Of a DNA stretch of 64,000 nucleotides, positions 1 through 8,737 are shown piece by piece (positions within the stretch are counted from its first letter, which is position 1; each line of letters begins with the position of its first letter). The stretch spans positions 124,001 through 188,000 of the forward strand of contig CACWXP010000004.1 of assembly GCA_902764875.1 (NCBI GenBank). Direction: 5' to 3'. The notes below the pieces were generated by a model. The model worked only from the letters and a program-made list of their open reading frames with translations, ran no database searches and was not told the DNA's origin. Position numbers and translations under genes: made by a program. Origin of the DNA: an uncultured Eubacteriales bacterium. GTDB lineage: Bacteria > Bacillota > Clostridia > Christensenellales > Aristaeellaceae.

Positions 1-158
1 CCAGGAATGTGAACTTCGGGTCACACACATGTATTATAGTGACTCGATGATCAATTTGTCAATAGAAGGGACTGCCCGCACTACAGGGTCACAATACCCA
101 AGTATACAGAAATATTGTATATGGGACTGATCGAATCTGATTCCAACGGGTGTGTGTG

Positions 159-186
159 CCAAATCCCATGGGATTTCGGGATTTGG
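159..186. repeat. Nested palindrome, possible terminator
   Basis: CCAAATCCC (159-167) and GGGATTTGG (178-186) are inverted 9-bp arms. A second perfect 16-bp palindrome, AAATCCCATGGGATTT, lies inside. A short T-run follows on the plus strand near 196-199. It could terminate a gene lying left of the window or be a protein-binding site; nothing decides between these. Confidence 0.4.
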
Positions 187-330
187 GATCTGGCTTTTTA
201 CAATCGATAGGTTCCCCTCGAATCCGGTTCCCCTAAAAAGCGGCTTGCAGTCTTATAAATCAACGGGTTCTGCGATTCCGGTTCACCTCAATGTACACCC
301 TGTGAAGCGGCTTCATTCAGCATAGTCGAT

Positions 331-413
331 GAAATCTCGCGTGAAATCTCACTTGAAATTTTGAAATCTCACTCTGAATTTTGAAATCTCAGTTGAAATC
401 TCGCCCGAAATCC
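331..413. repeat. Iterated GAAATCTC motif
   Basis: The octamer GAAATCTC occurs at 331, 343, 363, 383 and 395, with degenerate copies between and after (GAAATT at 355, GAAATCC at 407). Spacing is 12 or 20 bases, so the unit drifts but stays near one to two helical turns. A looser version recurs at about 15070-15110 beside another tRNA-Arg relic. The function is unknown. Confidence 0.5.
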
Positions 414-649
414 GGGATCTGATCAGAGATTTGCAGTCTGGAAGCAAAACGAAAGTGCGGCATGGGAATAGATATTCTCTGTGACAGCGGCCCCGAGCAC
501 AGGGACAAACCAAAACGGCTGTCACCTTGTCACTCTGTCACTCTGTCACCCTGACAGGAGAACCGGAGAAACACTGTCCGCTTGGCCCCTGTTGCACTCG
601 TGTTTAGTTGCACTAAAAGCATCCTTGAGACGTTGAAATAAGCTCTGCT

Positions 650-1159
650 TCAGTTATGAATCCGTATTTCAGGAAGAACAGCGTCAACATCGACAAAACC
701 GATGTTCTCGTTATACCGATCTATGTAGACAGGAACGATGTCTGATTTCAGCAGTTTTGTCACATCTGTTTTCAGATAGCGGCTGCGATAAACATGAACG
801 ACTCCGTTTGGATCGGTCCAGGCAGCTTCAATCATCCGGGGCTGGCCATAGGGCATGCTGACGTTGCGTAGCGTGGCTACGCCCAGAATCTGCGCATTCA
901 CGCAATTGCCGCCTTCATATGCCCGGCGAAGCAGATACCGCCGGCGGATATCAACAGCCAGGAAACCCAAACCCAGGAGCAGGAAAAGGCCGCCGATTCC
1001 GCAGAATACAGCAGTGAAAACAGCGGGATCACCTTTGCCATCCCAGCGGACATTTCCCGACCGGCCAACGACAAGCCCGATCACCAGAAACAGAAAACCT
1101 ATCGGAGCGAAAATGAATCCGAGGATTCCGTATACTGTCCATCCCATCTTTTTACGCAT
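650..1159 (-). CDS. Small two-TM membrane protein, hypothetical
   Basis: This 169-residue protein begins MRKKMGW and has two hydrophobic segments near the N-terminus (about residues 8-27 and 43-65), separated by a short loop containing GKGD. A soluble C-terminal domain of about 100 residues follows, ending in a beta-rich stretch (VHVYRSRYL, PVYIDR). The layout resembles DUF3592-type membrane proteins, but I cannot assign the family firmly. The frame stays open a further 107 codons upstream. I chose the internal ATG at 1159 because GGAGGTGAGG sits just before it. It is a lone gene with no visible partner. Confidence 0.6.
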   Translation of the reverse strand: MRKKMGWTVYGILGFIFAPIGFLFLVIGLVVGRSGNVRWDGKGDPAVFTAVFCGIGGLFLLLGLGFLAVDIRRRYLLRRAYEGGNCVNAQILGVATLRNVSMPYGQPRMIEAAWTDPNGVVHVYRSRYLKTDVTKLLKSDIVPVYIDRYNENIGFVDVDAVLPEIRIHN

Positions 1160-1596
1160 TTTCCTCACCTCCATGCAGTCATCTGCGACAAAAGCCATTA
1201 TACTCCGAAACCAAGCAAAACAAAAGCGATACCAGTTATCCGGTACCTTTATACAATACGATATGGGAAGCAGAAAATACAGGGGTTCTTCTGCAAAATA
1301 TGAACGGCTATTTTTCCAAGGAAAAACGGCTGTCCAGCTGTCCACCCGGCGGTTCGGAGAAAAGTTGCACTCAAAAAAAGTTGCACTCAAAATCGACCTG
1401 AAGCCAGTGCTGACAACGGTTTCGGACGAAAATGGTGCACTCAAAGCCAGGGCCGATAGGAACACTAAACGCCATGACACTCGAGCACTAGAGCACTAAA
1501 AATCGCTGCTGACTTTGCCACGCAATATCTTTGCCCCTAAAAATGCCTTTGGCGCAAGGAATCATAAGGGATTCGCGGGTTTCCTTGCACCTAAAC

Positions 1597-1620
1597 GGCC
1601 CCTCCCGGAAGGGAGGGGCC
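1597..1620 (-). terminator. Hairpin after relic tRNA 3' end
   Basis: GGCCCCTCCC and GGGAGGGGCC form a perfect 10-bp stem with a GGAA loop. On the minus strand it directly follows the relic tRNA-Arg 3' end, where a tRNA terminator would lie. The trailing T-tract is short (GTTTAGG), so termination would be modest. Confidence 0.55.
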
Positions 1621-1624
1621 ATGC

Positions 1625-1659
1625 ACACCCGGCGGGATTCGAACCAAGGGCCTGCCGCT
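1625..1659 (-). pseudogene. tRNA-Arg 3'-end relic (decayed)
   Basis: Read on the minus strand this is the 3' side of an anticodon stem (GCGGC), a T-arm with GGTTCGAAT and CCCGC, and an acceptor 3' strand CGGGTGT. It matches the relic at 14941-14981, but the 5' side of the T-stem has changed and the anticodon-loop bases are gone: the match stops at GCCGC near 1658. It is therefore a third, older copy of the tRNA-Arg(CCT) 3' half. Confidence 0.7.
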
Positions 1660-2019
1660 TTTGTTAGCTGAGTTTTCCACGAATCCTTGCTGGGGATTTC
1701 TTCGTTTGCCCGTTCCAGCGTTAGCAATCTAACAATTATGCAGCTGGGATGATACCCATCTTCCAGATCTGAAAGAGGCGCGGAATCCTTTTGTAGAGCC
1801 AGTTTCCGCCATAACATCTGCTTTGGACAGAGATTGGGCATCGCCCGCCTAAAATGTGGTAGACAGGAAAAGAGCTCAAAGCAAACAAATGTGACAGTCG
1901 TTAGCAGAATCGTTAGATAGCGCAGAAACCCAGCCAACCGTTCATGAAGGGAAATGCCCGAAAATGCTTATTTCAAGCCACTTCCCGACATCCTTTATTT
2001 TGTTTTCAAGGTGCTTGAG

Positions 2020-2226
2020 CTACCGCCTAGAAAGAACAAGCTGAAATGTGAACAACATCAAGGTTTTCGACCATTTGGCCGTTCTTCACTCAATTTGAGG
2101 CGGAAGGTGAACTACCACCTACAAAGAACAAGCTGAAATGTGAACAACACCAAGGTTTTCAGCCACTGGACCACTCAACACGCAGATTAAGGCAGAAGGT
2201 GAACTACCACCTACAAAAACAATCAA
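2020..2226. repeat. 92-bp direct tandem repeat, two copies plus part
   Basis: Equivalent points (CTACCGCCTA, CTACCACCTA, CTACCACCTA) lie at 2020, 2112 and 2204, giving a 92-bp period. Units contain AAAGAACAAGCTGAAATGTG and CAAGGTTTTC and end AGGTGAA. Copies differ at scattered positions and the third is cut short. The array ends about 35 bp before the -10-like TATACT (2262) upstream of the sigma factor gene. Confidence 0.8.
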
Positions 2227-2319
2227 GTTCATATTGATGGCTATAAATGCTTGTGATATGGTATACTCTACTTGCATGCGGATATCGCATGTGATTACTG
2301 CTTAAACGGGGTGAATTTC

Positions 2320-2886
2320 TTGCTGATGATCCCTATGGTCATTATGACCATCGAATCGGATGATGATCGGACTTTTATGTCTGATGTCTATGTAAAGCAT
2401 CGGGCGTTAATGGTTAAAATTGCCAGAAACTTTACCAGTGACAATGCGGATATAGGCGACATAATTTCAGAAAGCTGTGTTGCTCTCATTAAACACATTG
2501 ACAGCCTCAGAGACATGGAGGAAAAACCACTCCGTTCTTATGTGGCTGTAACTACAAAAAGCAAGGCGATTGACCTGTGCAGAAAAAAGCAGCGAGAACA
2601 GGCAAAAATCAAACCACTCACCGATGATGTCATTGAACAAACTCCCGATCCTTTGGTCATTGAACAGAAAATATCCCTTCAGAGTGAAATTGATTCGGTG
2701 AAGCAGGCGCTGCAGGCACTTCCTGAAAAAGAACGGGAAACGCTGAGAATGAGATTTTTTGAAGAGATGGAAGTGCGTCAGATTGCCGAAGTCATGGGCA
2801 TTACGGAGAATGCCGTATACAGATACATCATGTTTGGACGTCAGCACCTGAAGGCAATGCTGTATGGAGGGAGTGAGGATCAGTGA
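2320..2886 (+). CDS. ECF-like sigma-70 family RNA polymerase sigma factor
   Basis: This protein of about 188 residues has a sigma region-2-like segment (HRALMVKIARN through DIISESCVALIKHID) and a C-terminal region-4 helix-turn-helix (ALPEKERETLRMRFFEEM, then IAEVMGITENAVYRYI), joined by a charged linker. It would redirect RNA polymerase to its own promoter set. The next gene is its likely membrane anti-sigma factor and overlaps it by four bases (GTGA), so the two are translationally coupled. The start is uncertain: GGGGTG lies 7 bases before a TTG at 2320, while an ATG at 2326 and a further upstream frame (to 2272) are also possible. A -10-like TATACT is at 2262. Confidence 0.85.
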   Translation: MLMIPMVIMTIESDDDRTFMSDVYVKHRALMVKIARNFTSDNADIGDIISESCVALIKHIDSLRDMEEKPLRSYVAVTTKSKAIDLCRKKQREQAKIKPLTDDVIEQTPDPLVIEQKISLQSEIDSVKQALQALPEKERETLRMRFFEEMEVRQIAEVMGITENAVYRYIMFGRQHLKAMLYGGSEDQ

Positions 2887-4490
2887 GTAAATCATCCTGT
2901 CAGGATCAGCACCTGGATTTGCTGATTAGTCTGGCATTTCAGCAGATCGAAGAAGAAACCGTAGAACAGTTTGTTCAGACCCCCGATCCCACCCTGAATA
3001 TAACCGAAACTGCCTGTGCTGATCGGGCATTTCATCGGGCGATGAATGCTTCTACAGAGAAGAACAAAGCTGATAGAAAACAAAAAAGGAAACAAAATGC
3101 TTATCTCAGCCTCAGAGTCGCTGCCGCCGTGTTGATTGTTGTGATTGGGCTTGCATTGATCGCTCTACCTATCGCGTTTGCTGTCTCGCCGGAATTCCGT
3201 GATTCCGTCATGAAGCTTTTTGCACAGACAGATTCAGAAAAAGGCCAGGCTTCCTATTCCTTCAAAATGAAGGACACAACTGGAGAATATATTCCGAACC
3301 AAAATTTCTCTCCTGATTTTTGGTTTGGAGATCGGTATCCTCAGTATATTCCTGAAGGCTTTACAATTTCGTCCTATGATGACATCCTCAATCAGATAAC
3401 CTTTATAAATGCTTCCGGTAACATCATCCAGTATGCAGAATTCAACGGACGGCTGAATCTTGATACGCTTCCATCCAATGCGGAAGTCATTTATTCCGAA
3501 GTTTCCGGAAACGAAAAAGTGCTGATCGAGGATGCAAACTGCAGCGTACCAAAGATAACAATCATGACAGGCCACCTGACCACCTGGGATCAGCTGTCTT
3601 GCGAGGGACTGAGTCGAGAGGAAACCCTGAAAATCGCAAACAGCATCGAAGAATTTGAAGGCACTCGTCGATATGAAGGTTTCCGTGAAAAACATAACAG
3701 CCAATTGGAATCATTTTCTCCTTCCTCCATTCCGGACTGGTGGACCGGTAAATATGCTCCGACAGTCTGGCCGGATCATTTGTATCTTGATAACTATGGA
3801 ATTTATAGTTTCCAACTGTATGGCGATCATGATGTGCAAATCGACTTTGCCGAACATGATGAAAATACGGTGAGCCTTCTCAGCCTTCCAGACGCGGAGT
3901 TCAGCACAATCCGGATATGGGGAAAAGACGCATATCTGAGCACGGTTCAGGATGAGGATCGTCTTCATGTTTCGTTGTGCTGGGCCAACGAGGAGGCCTG
4001 GTTCGAGCTATATACGTATAACGTTCCGGAAGATCAGGTCATTGCAATGGCGGAAAGCACAAAAAGAATTGTCCGTACTGAAAGAACGAAGGAAATTGAT
4101 TTATACGATGTAAACGGAACGCCCAATGCTCCGTTTGGCTGGATCGGTGAGTTCTGCTTCGGCTGGCTACCGGATGGCTTTTCTGTTTTCTCTATGAACA
4201 ATTCTTTATGCAGTTATACGATGAGAAATGAAAAAGGCCAACAGATCCGCCTGCAGGAGTATATCCTGGAGGTTCCGGAACTACCTGCGATAGAAAGTAA
4301 TACAACCGCCAAAGTCATTACGATCAATGGAACGTCTGCATTATTGCTCCGGACAGAAGATGAAGAAGGCTCGTCCTCTTTTCGTATCGACTGGGATATC
4401 TCTTCTCATGCACATCTGAAATTGACCGGGGATTATATATCGGAAGAAACAATCATCCAGATTGCAGAAAACGTGAGAAGGAACAAGTGA
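2883..4490 (+). CDS. Membrane anti-sigma-type protein with three DUF4367-like repeats
   Basis: This 535-residue protein has a charged N-terminal segment facing the cytoplasm (residues 1-75), one membrane span at about 78-103 (VAAAVLIVVIGLALIALPIA) and a large exported part. The exported part contains three related modules that begin near FWFGDRYP, WWTGKYAP and FGWIGEF and end in helices of the type I(A)ENVRR or MAESTKRI, as in DUF4367 proteins fused to anti-sigma N-termini. It starts with GTG inside the stop of the sigma gene. The inferred job is to hold the sigma factor at the membrane and respond to an outside signal. I see no zinc-binding HxxxCxxC motif, so it is not a ZAS-type anti-sigma. 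Confidence 0.75.
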   Translation: MSKSSCQDQHLDLLISLAFQQIEEETVEQFVQTPDPTLNITETACADRAFHRAMNASTEKNKADRKQKRKQNAYLSLRVAAAVLIVVIGLALIALPIAFAVSPEFRDSVMKLFAQTDSEKGQASYSFKMKDTTGEYIPNQNFSPDFWFGDRYPQYIPEGFTISSYDDILNQITFINASGNIIQYAEFNGRLNLDTLPSNAEVIYSEVSGNEKVLIEDANCSVPKITIMTGHLTTWDQLSCEGLSREETLKIANSIEEFEGTRRYEGFREKHNSQLESFSPSSIPDWWTGKYAPTVWPDHLYLDNYGIYSFQLYGDHDVQIDFAEHDENTVSLLSLPDAEFSTIRIWGKDAYLSTVQDEDRLHVSLCWANEEAWFELYTYNVPEDQVIAMAESTKRIVRTERTKEIDLYDVNGTPNAPFGWIGEFCFGWLPDGFSVFSMNNSLCSYTMRNEKGQQIRLQEYILEVPELPAIESNTTAKVITINGTSALLLRTEDEEGSSSFRIDWDISSHAHLKLTGDYISEETIIQIAENVRRNK

Positions 4491-4543
4491 GACATGGTAT
4501 TCATTTCATAACCGTTTAAATTTTTCTTCACGTTGTAATAAAT

Positions 4544-4583
4544 ATACGCTCTCCATCGTCTCTATATGTAGGGAGAGCCGTAT
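4544..4583 (+). terminator. Imperfect hairpin downstream of the anti-sigma gene
   Basis: ATACGCTCTCC and GGGAGAGCCGTAT pair with one bulge around a 16-base loop. No T-run follows, so it is either a weak terminator or a leader structure for the exported protein that starts 45 bases further on. Confidence 0.35.
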
Positions 4584-4628
4584 TGGCATCCCCTAAAGCG
4601 CTGACTGTTTTAAGGGGGGATTTGAATC

Positions 4629-6479
4629 ATGAAACGGTTTCTGGTGTTCACATTACTGGTTGTGTTGACTCTATGCGTGTCTTCGATTGCTTTCGCATCA
4701 ACAAATCTCTCACTACCCTCGGAAATCGAGTCTTACTTCAGCGTTGGCGATTCGACTATTCTCGACTATGCTGACCTGACCGGGCACGGCGCGGATGATT
4801 GCTGGTTTGTGATCATCCGAACAAAGGAAGGAACCAATATTCTTTATTGCTTCAAGCAGAAAGAAAACGGCTGGGATGTGGAGTTCCGGACAAGTGATGC
4901 TGTGCCGCAGGTTAGTGCGCCTCTATCAATGATCGTTGATACTGAGGGGATCGATTATGGAATGAACGCAACGGTTGAACCGCTGCTATGTATATATCAA
5001 ATGAATGTTTCCAACGAGTACCCTGAACTTACACTTCGCTTTGCACTTGAGAAGAGAAAATGGAATTTACACAGTATTGAAAGCTATATTGGCTATGACC
5101 ATATGCTGGCACAAAATGGTGTTGTGACATTTTTCAAGAGCACTGAAAATTTGGAGGTAGCCGGTCGGGTATATGGAACTCTTCAACGAGATATTCGCTA
5201 TATCAGTCTGTCAGCGATTCCGAAGACCTTGGCCGAGGCAAAAAAGAAGCTGACAGTAGCCCCGGATCTCCCGCAATCGGCGGAACTGAAAGTTTATCCT
5301 GTAACCTTTTCTGGAAAGAAAAAGTACGATGTTTATTCTGCTCCGGACAAGTCTTCTATCCGCGGAGCCAACGGAAAAGCCAGGGTCTCCACAAACAGTT
5401 GGATTCAGGTATTTGGTACGGAAGGTGACTGGGTACTGATCCAGTACTCTATCGATGCGTCCCATTACCGTTTTGGGTATATTACGAAAAAATCGCTGCC
5501 AAAGAAAAGTGAAGTTCCGGAACTGGCTTTCAGGTATCAGAGCGTTTACACAATAAATGCGGTCAATGTGACAGATGATCCGCTTTACTCCAGAGATACC
5601 CTTGTAACACTGCCTGCGGGGACAGAAGTGACGCTGCTGGCCACGCTCGGTGACGATGCGTATATTGAAGGGAACGCGGGTAAACAGTTCAGAGGATTTG
5701 CGCCCATGACGAGCTTATCAAAATCTGCCAGCACCTCTGATTCTTTTACTGCATGGAATGGATTAGTTCGGGAAAAAGCAGAGGAGATTGTTGCAACAAA
5801 GTTCACCTCTGAATATGGAATTAGCGACTATTATGAAGATTGCCTTGATGAACACGGCATTTTTAGATACTGGACCATTGAGCAGAAATATAGATTTGCC
5901 GGTCTTCTGCCTTATTTGATTGAAGCTGAAAATAAGCGACTTGAGAAATATCATCCTGAATGGACCAATTCGATGCCGTTTGCTGATTCAATCTTGAAAT
6001 GGCGTTACGGCGTCTTGCAACCTGATTATATTTCTGAAGAGTCTGCCCGGGGTAAAGCACTGGAATTCCTCCTGAATGACTGCGGCAAAGATTGCTCTCA
6101 GGATCAGGTTTCTGTAAACCTATATACCGGGCACTGGAAGATGGAGCAATTTCCTGCTCCGTTCTGGGTATTATCCTTTTATAACAAGACAAGAAAGGAT
6201 GCTGAAATCTGGATCAACGCGCTCACTGGAAGCATGCCAAAGAATCAAGCAGTGGATATTACACACATGGCAGAGGAACAGTTTAAAGCGTATCCCTTTG
6301 AGGACCGCTTGGTTGCAGGTGAACCCGTGACGGATGATATGATTGATGATGTTACAACCTTTTATGATGAAAGCCTTCATCAGTGGCATACGCTGATCCA
6401 GGTACTTGATTCATATTGGGAAATAATCATCGATGATGAAACCCTGGAAACAGTGGAAACAGAAACATCCAATGGATGA
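4629..6479 (+). CDS. Exported protein with two SH3-like domains
   Basis: The 616-residue protein opens with a clear signal peptide (MKRFLVFTLL, cleavage probably after SIAFA). After a beta-rich N-terminal domain (about 30-205) it has two SH3b-like segments. The first, around residues 225-285, contains YDVYSAP and VSTNSWIQVFGTEGDWVLIQY. The second, around 300-365, contains VTDDPLYSR and LPAGTEVTLLATL. The C-terminal 250 residues carry PepSY-like beta hairpins (DAEIWINALTGSM, WEIIIDDETLE). A strong AAGGGGGG ribosome site precedes the ATG. The order sigma factor, anti-sigma, then exported proteins suggests it belongs to that regulon and acts at the cell wall. No catalytic motif is recognised. 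Confidence 0.75.
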   Translation: MKRFLVFTLLVVLTLCVSSIAFASTNLSLPSEIESYFSVGDSTILDYADLTGHGADDCWFVIIRTKEGTNILYCFKQKENGWDVEFRTSDAVPQVSAPLSMIVDTEGIDYGMNATVEPLLCIYQMNVSNEYPELTLRFALEKRKWNLHSIESYIGYDHMLAQNGVVTFFKSTENLEVAGRVYGTLQRDIRYISLSAIPKTLAEAKKKLTVAPDLPQSAELKVYPVTFSGKKKYDVYSAPDKSSIRGANGKARVSTNSWIQVFGTEGDWVLIQYSIDASHYRFGYITKKSLPKKSEVPELAFRYQSVYTINAVNVTDDPLYSRDTLVTLPAGTEVTLLATLGDDAYIEGNAGKQFRGFAPMTSLSKSASTSDSFTAWNGLVREKAEEIVATKFTSEYGISDYYEDCLDEHGIFRYWTIEQKYRFAGLLPYLIEAENKRLEKYHPEWTNSMPFADSILKWRYGVLQPDYISEESARGKALEFLLNDCGKDCSQDQVSVNLYTGHWKMEQFPAPFWVLSFYNKTRKDAEIWINALTGSMPKNQAVDITHMAEEQFKAYPFEDRLVAGEPVTDDMIDDVTTFYDESLHQWHTLIQVLDSYWEIIIDDETLETVETETSNG

Positions 6480-6516
6480 ATGTAATGAAAGATGACATTC
6501 GTGGAGGTGTGATTCG

Positions 6517-7485
6517 TTGAAGAAATGCTCTGGATTAATTCTTTTGGTTATTATATTGTTGACTGTGTTATTGCCAGGCGGCAATGGATCCGCTTATAGC
6601 CAAAGCAAAAACGGAAAGAATCTGGAGACAGTTGTGACTGATCAGCCATGGTCTACCTATAGATATATGACAGAGAGTGAAAAACCTGTTGTCTATGATA
6701 TTACAGACAGTACGGAACCCTCGATCATTGATTACTTAGCGAATGGGCCGGAAGAATTACATGCAAAAACTGAATATGATGTTATCGTGAGAGATGAAGT
6801 GATAGATTTTGTTCTCGGAATTATTATAGATAAGCAAACTGCGATTGTGAGCAGTGGTGAGGATGGGTGCTTCGATTTTCCTAAATTGGAGGTGGAAAAT
6901 TGCGGGATTTCATATCGGGCTTCAATAATTCATGATGGTTATTTAGGTCAAGATGTACTTGTGGTTGCTTTTTTTCCGACAAATATTCCATCAATGGCCG
7001 CATGTGCTTTTTTGGCGAGAGATATAAATTACGTAGAAATATATCTGAATTCTACTTGGATGATGCTGAAGAAGTTTGAAGCATTGCGAGGAAAACCCAG
7101 GCCCTTATGGTCGATTGAGGATCAATACCTCATAAACAATATGTTTGAACCGCAAGATGTATGGTTGCACTACCTGCTGCCCGGTGAGAACACAGTGCCA
7201 AAAGAGGACGCTGTATCTATCGCAACTGATAAGCTAATCAATCTGGGTTATGTGGGTTTGAATGAAAGTATGGAATTCGTGATTGGGGCAGAGTATGTTG
7301 CGTTACCCAATTATTCTCAATCCAAAGAAGGTGTGTGGATAATTACCTATTACAAACAAAATGGCACAGATTATAGTCTTATATACTCTGTTGAAGTTGA
7401 TGGCATTGATAAGAAAGTACTGCAGGTTCAAAAGAATGAAGATGGGCTTGGAAGGATAAGAAAGCCGTTACTTTTACGAGGATAA
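6517..7485 (+). CDS. Exported hypothetical protein
   Basis: This 322-residue protein has an N-terminal signal peptide (MKKCSGLILLVIILLTVLLP) and no further membrane span. It starts with TTG at 6517, supported by GGAGGTG seven bases before it. The C-terminal part has a PepSY-like hairpin (SLIYSVEVDGIDKKVLQV) like those of its neighbours, which suggests the three exported genes share ancestry in their tails. The gap to the upstream gene is 37 bases, consistent with co-transcription. Function unknown. Confidence 0.7.
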   Translation: MKKCSGLILLVIILLTVLLPGGNGSAYSQSKNGKNLETVVTDQPWSTYRYMTESEKPVVYDITDSTEPSIIDYLANGPEELHAKTEYDVIVRDEVIDFVLGIIIDKQTAIVSSGEDGCFDFPKLEVENCGISYRASIIHDGYLGQDVLVVAFFPTNIPSMAACAFLARDINYVEIYLNSTWMMLKKFEALRGKPRPLWSIEDQYLINNMFEPQDVWLHYLLPGENTVPKEDAVSIATDKLINLGYVGLNESMEFVIGAEYVALPNYSQSKEGVWIITYYKQNGTDYSLIYSVEVDGIDKKVLQVQKNEDGLGRIRKPLLLRG

Positions 7486-7668
7486 ACTTCCTGGACTACA
7501 AGTAGATGGGAAGATCGTTTAGGTGTCAAGAATATCCGAATCATTGGATGCTTAAGTACATGATAGACATGTTGCAGTATGAGCTGGATCAAGGATTTAT
7601 ACAGCTTACGGACAATGAGAATGAGGGAATGCAGAATGCTTGAGGGCGATGCTTTGGAGGTGTTTTCA

Positions 7669-8439
7669 GTGAAAAAGCTAATTGGGTTTCTTCTATCGAT
7701 AGCCTTGTTTTGTACAGTCCTGCCCATGGCGTTGGCGACTGCGAATTCCGGGAATGAGCATTGGTACATAAACCCAAATGGAGGCTCAAAGCTGCATAGC
7801 GACCCATATTGCAGAAGCGTTCATGAAAAGTATCTTCCGCTTCAGGAAATTGAGCTTACGGATGAAATACTGCAGCAGTATTCCCGATGCGCTGTGTGCT
7901 CCTCAGGTTCTCAGCAGCCATCTGCAGAGCAAGCGGCAGTAGAGCCGGAAGAGGTCATGCCAGAAAAGGAACTGAACAGTATCACTGCCCAGTGGGAAAG
8001 CATCTATGGCAATTACCTGCAGTGGAATTACAAAACGAATGCGGATTTTGTTAAGGAAAATGGGACACAGCCTGATGTGCCGTATGTTTTTAACAGAAGC
8101 CTTCTGAACTGCTATCCGGATGAAGACGCGATTCCTGCGGAAGAAATAGAAAAAATGGCGGTGCCGCTGATCGTTTCCTATGGTAGTGATTTGAATGAAG
8201 AAAAGCTGGGCAGCTATCGGATCATTGTAAACGCCTATAAAAAGCCTGACATGGACGGTACCCTGTTTTCCCAATCAGGCTCGTGGATTGTGGGAGTCTG
8301 GGATAGGAGCAAGGCACAGAATATTGCCTATATTTACATTGACTCCCATACAGGTATCCCGAGCTATTTCCGACTTACGCAGGAGCAGATTTCTTATATT
8401 GGAGAGCCCGGTGTTGAACCTGTAAAGGATAATGAATGA
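7669..8439 (+). CDS. Exported protein with Cys/His N-terminal module
   Basis: This 256-residue protein has a signal peptide ending near ALATA. A compact N-terminal module of about 55 residues follows, with WYINPNGG, a histidine and cysteine in SKLHSDPYC, and a CAVC pair, which could bind a metal. A linker rich in Glu and Gln leads to a C-terminal domain ending in a PepSY-like hairpin (IAYIYIDSHTGIP). I chose the GTG at 7669 because GGAGGTG lies 7 bases before it; the frame is open upstream to 7579. The 183-base gap before it contains a 31-codon frame (7548-7643) that may be a gene remnant. Confidence 0.7.
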   Translation: MKKLIGFLLSIALFCTVLPMALATANSGNEHWYINPNGGSKLHSDPYCRSVHEKYLPLQEIELTDEILQQYSRCAVCSSGSQQPSAEQAAVEPEEVMPEKELNSITAQWESIYGNYLQWNYKTNADFVKENGTQPDVPYVFNRSLLNCYPDEDAIPAEEIEKMAVPLIVSYGSDLNEEKLGSYRIIVNAYKKPDMDGTLFSQSGSWIVGVWDRSKAQNIAYIYIDSHTGIPSYFRLTQEQISYIGEPGVEPVKDNE

Positions 8440-8737
8440 GAAGGAAAAAGAAGGGGCTGGTAAGGAGCCGAGAAAAATGGAAGCGGATCGTTAAGAGCAT
8501 CACGGGAGCACCGCATTGGGTACTCCTTTCCGTGATTCCACCGACAAAGCCACCCCGACGATTCCGGCAACTGAGCCAGCCCGATAATGTGGACAGCTCG
8601 TGTTCTCCGAGCTGTTCATACCGACGAAGAACAGCCCCGGGAAGTATTGGTATAGTCGCTTTGATATAGACACTACTATCATTCCGGGAATTGGGCGCAG
8701 AGTTCAAGACAACCAGACCGGAAACGAAGTCTCCTTT
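8440..8737. other. Intergenic stretch between convergent genes
   Basis: A plus-strand frame (8436-8669) overlaps the previous stop, but its composition (runs of Arg, Pro and Ser) and lack of a ribosome site argue against a gene. No clear terminator is visible. The base composition changes here, from the AT-richer island on the left to GC-richer DNA on the right. Confidence 0.5.

Larger units (their letters stand above)
1..649. other. Gene-free, repeat-rich intergenic stretch
   Basis: No convincing reading frame with a ribosome site is visible. The stretch holds a nested palindrome (159-186), two imperfect copies of a roughly 54-bp unit (the shared core TCCGGTTC lies at 223 and 277, each copy followed by AAGCGGCTT), a run of GAAATCTC motifs (331-413) and a short tandem GTCACTCT run near 520-550. 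Similar short iterated motifs recur beside the other tRNA-Arg relics in the window, so this looks like island-boundary DNA rather than a regulatory region for a single gene. Confidence 0.6.
1160..2271. other. Gene-poor region with tRNA relic and tandem repeats
   Basis: No convincing gene. On the plus strand GTTGCACTCAAA-like motifs occur at 1367, 1380 and 1434 (related copies at 591 and 607). A perfect 10-bp-stem hairpin (1597-1620) adjoins a decayed tRNA-Arg 3' end (1625-1659). The right part holds a 92-bp tandem repeat (2020-2226). A minus-strand frame at 1488-1937 crosses the tRNA relic and has no ribosome site, so it is not called. Confidence 0.6.

Noticed and set aside
1488..1937. 149-codon minus-strand frame
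   Set aside because: It crosses the tRNA-Arg relic and its hairpin, has no ribosome site and shows no protein-like domain pattern.
8436..8669. 77-codon frame overlapping the stop of the exported protein
   Set aside because: No ribosome site; odd Arg/Pro/Ser-rich composition; likely decayed intergenic DNA.
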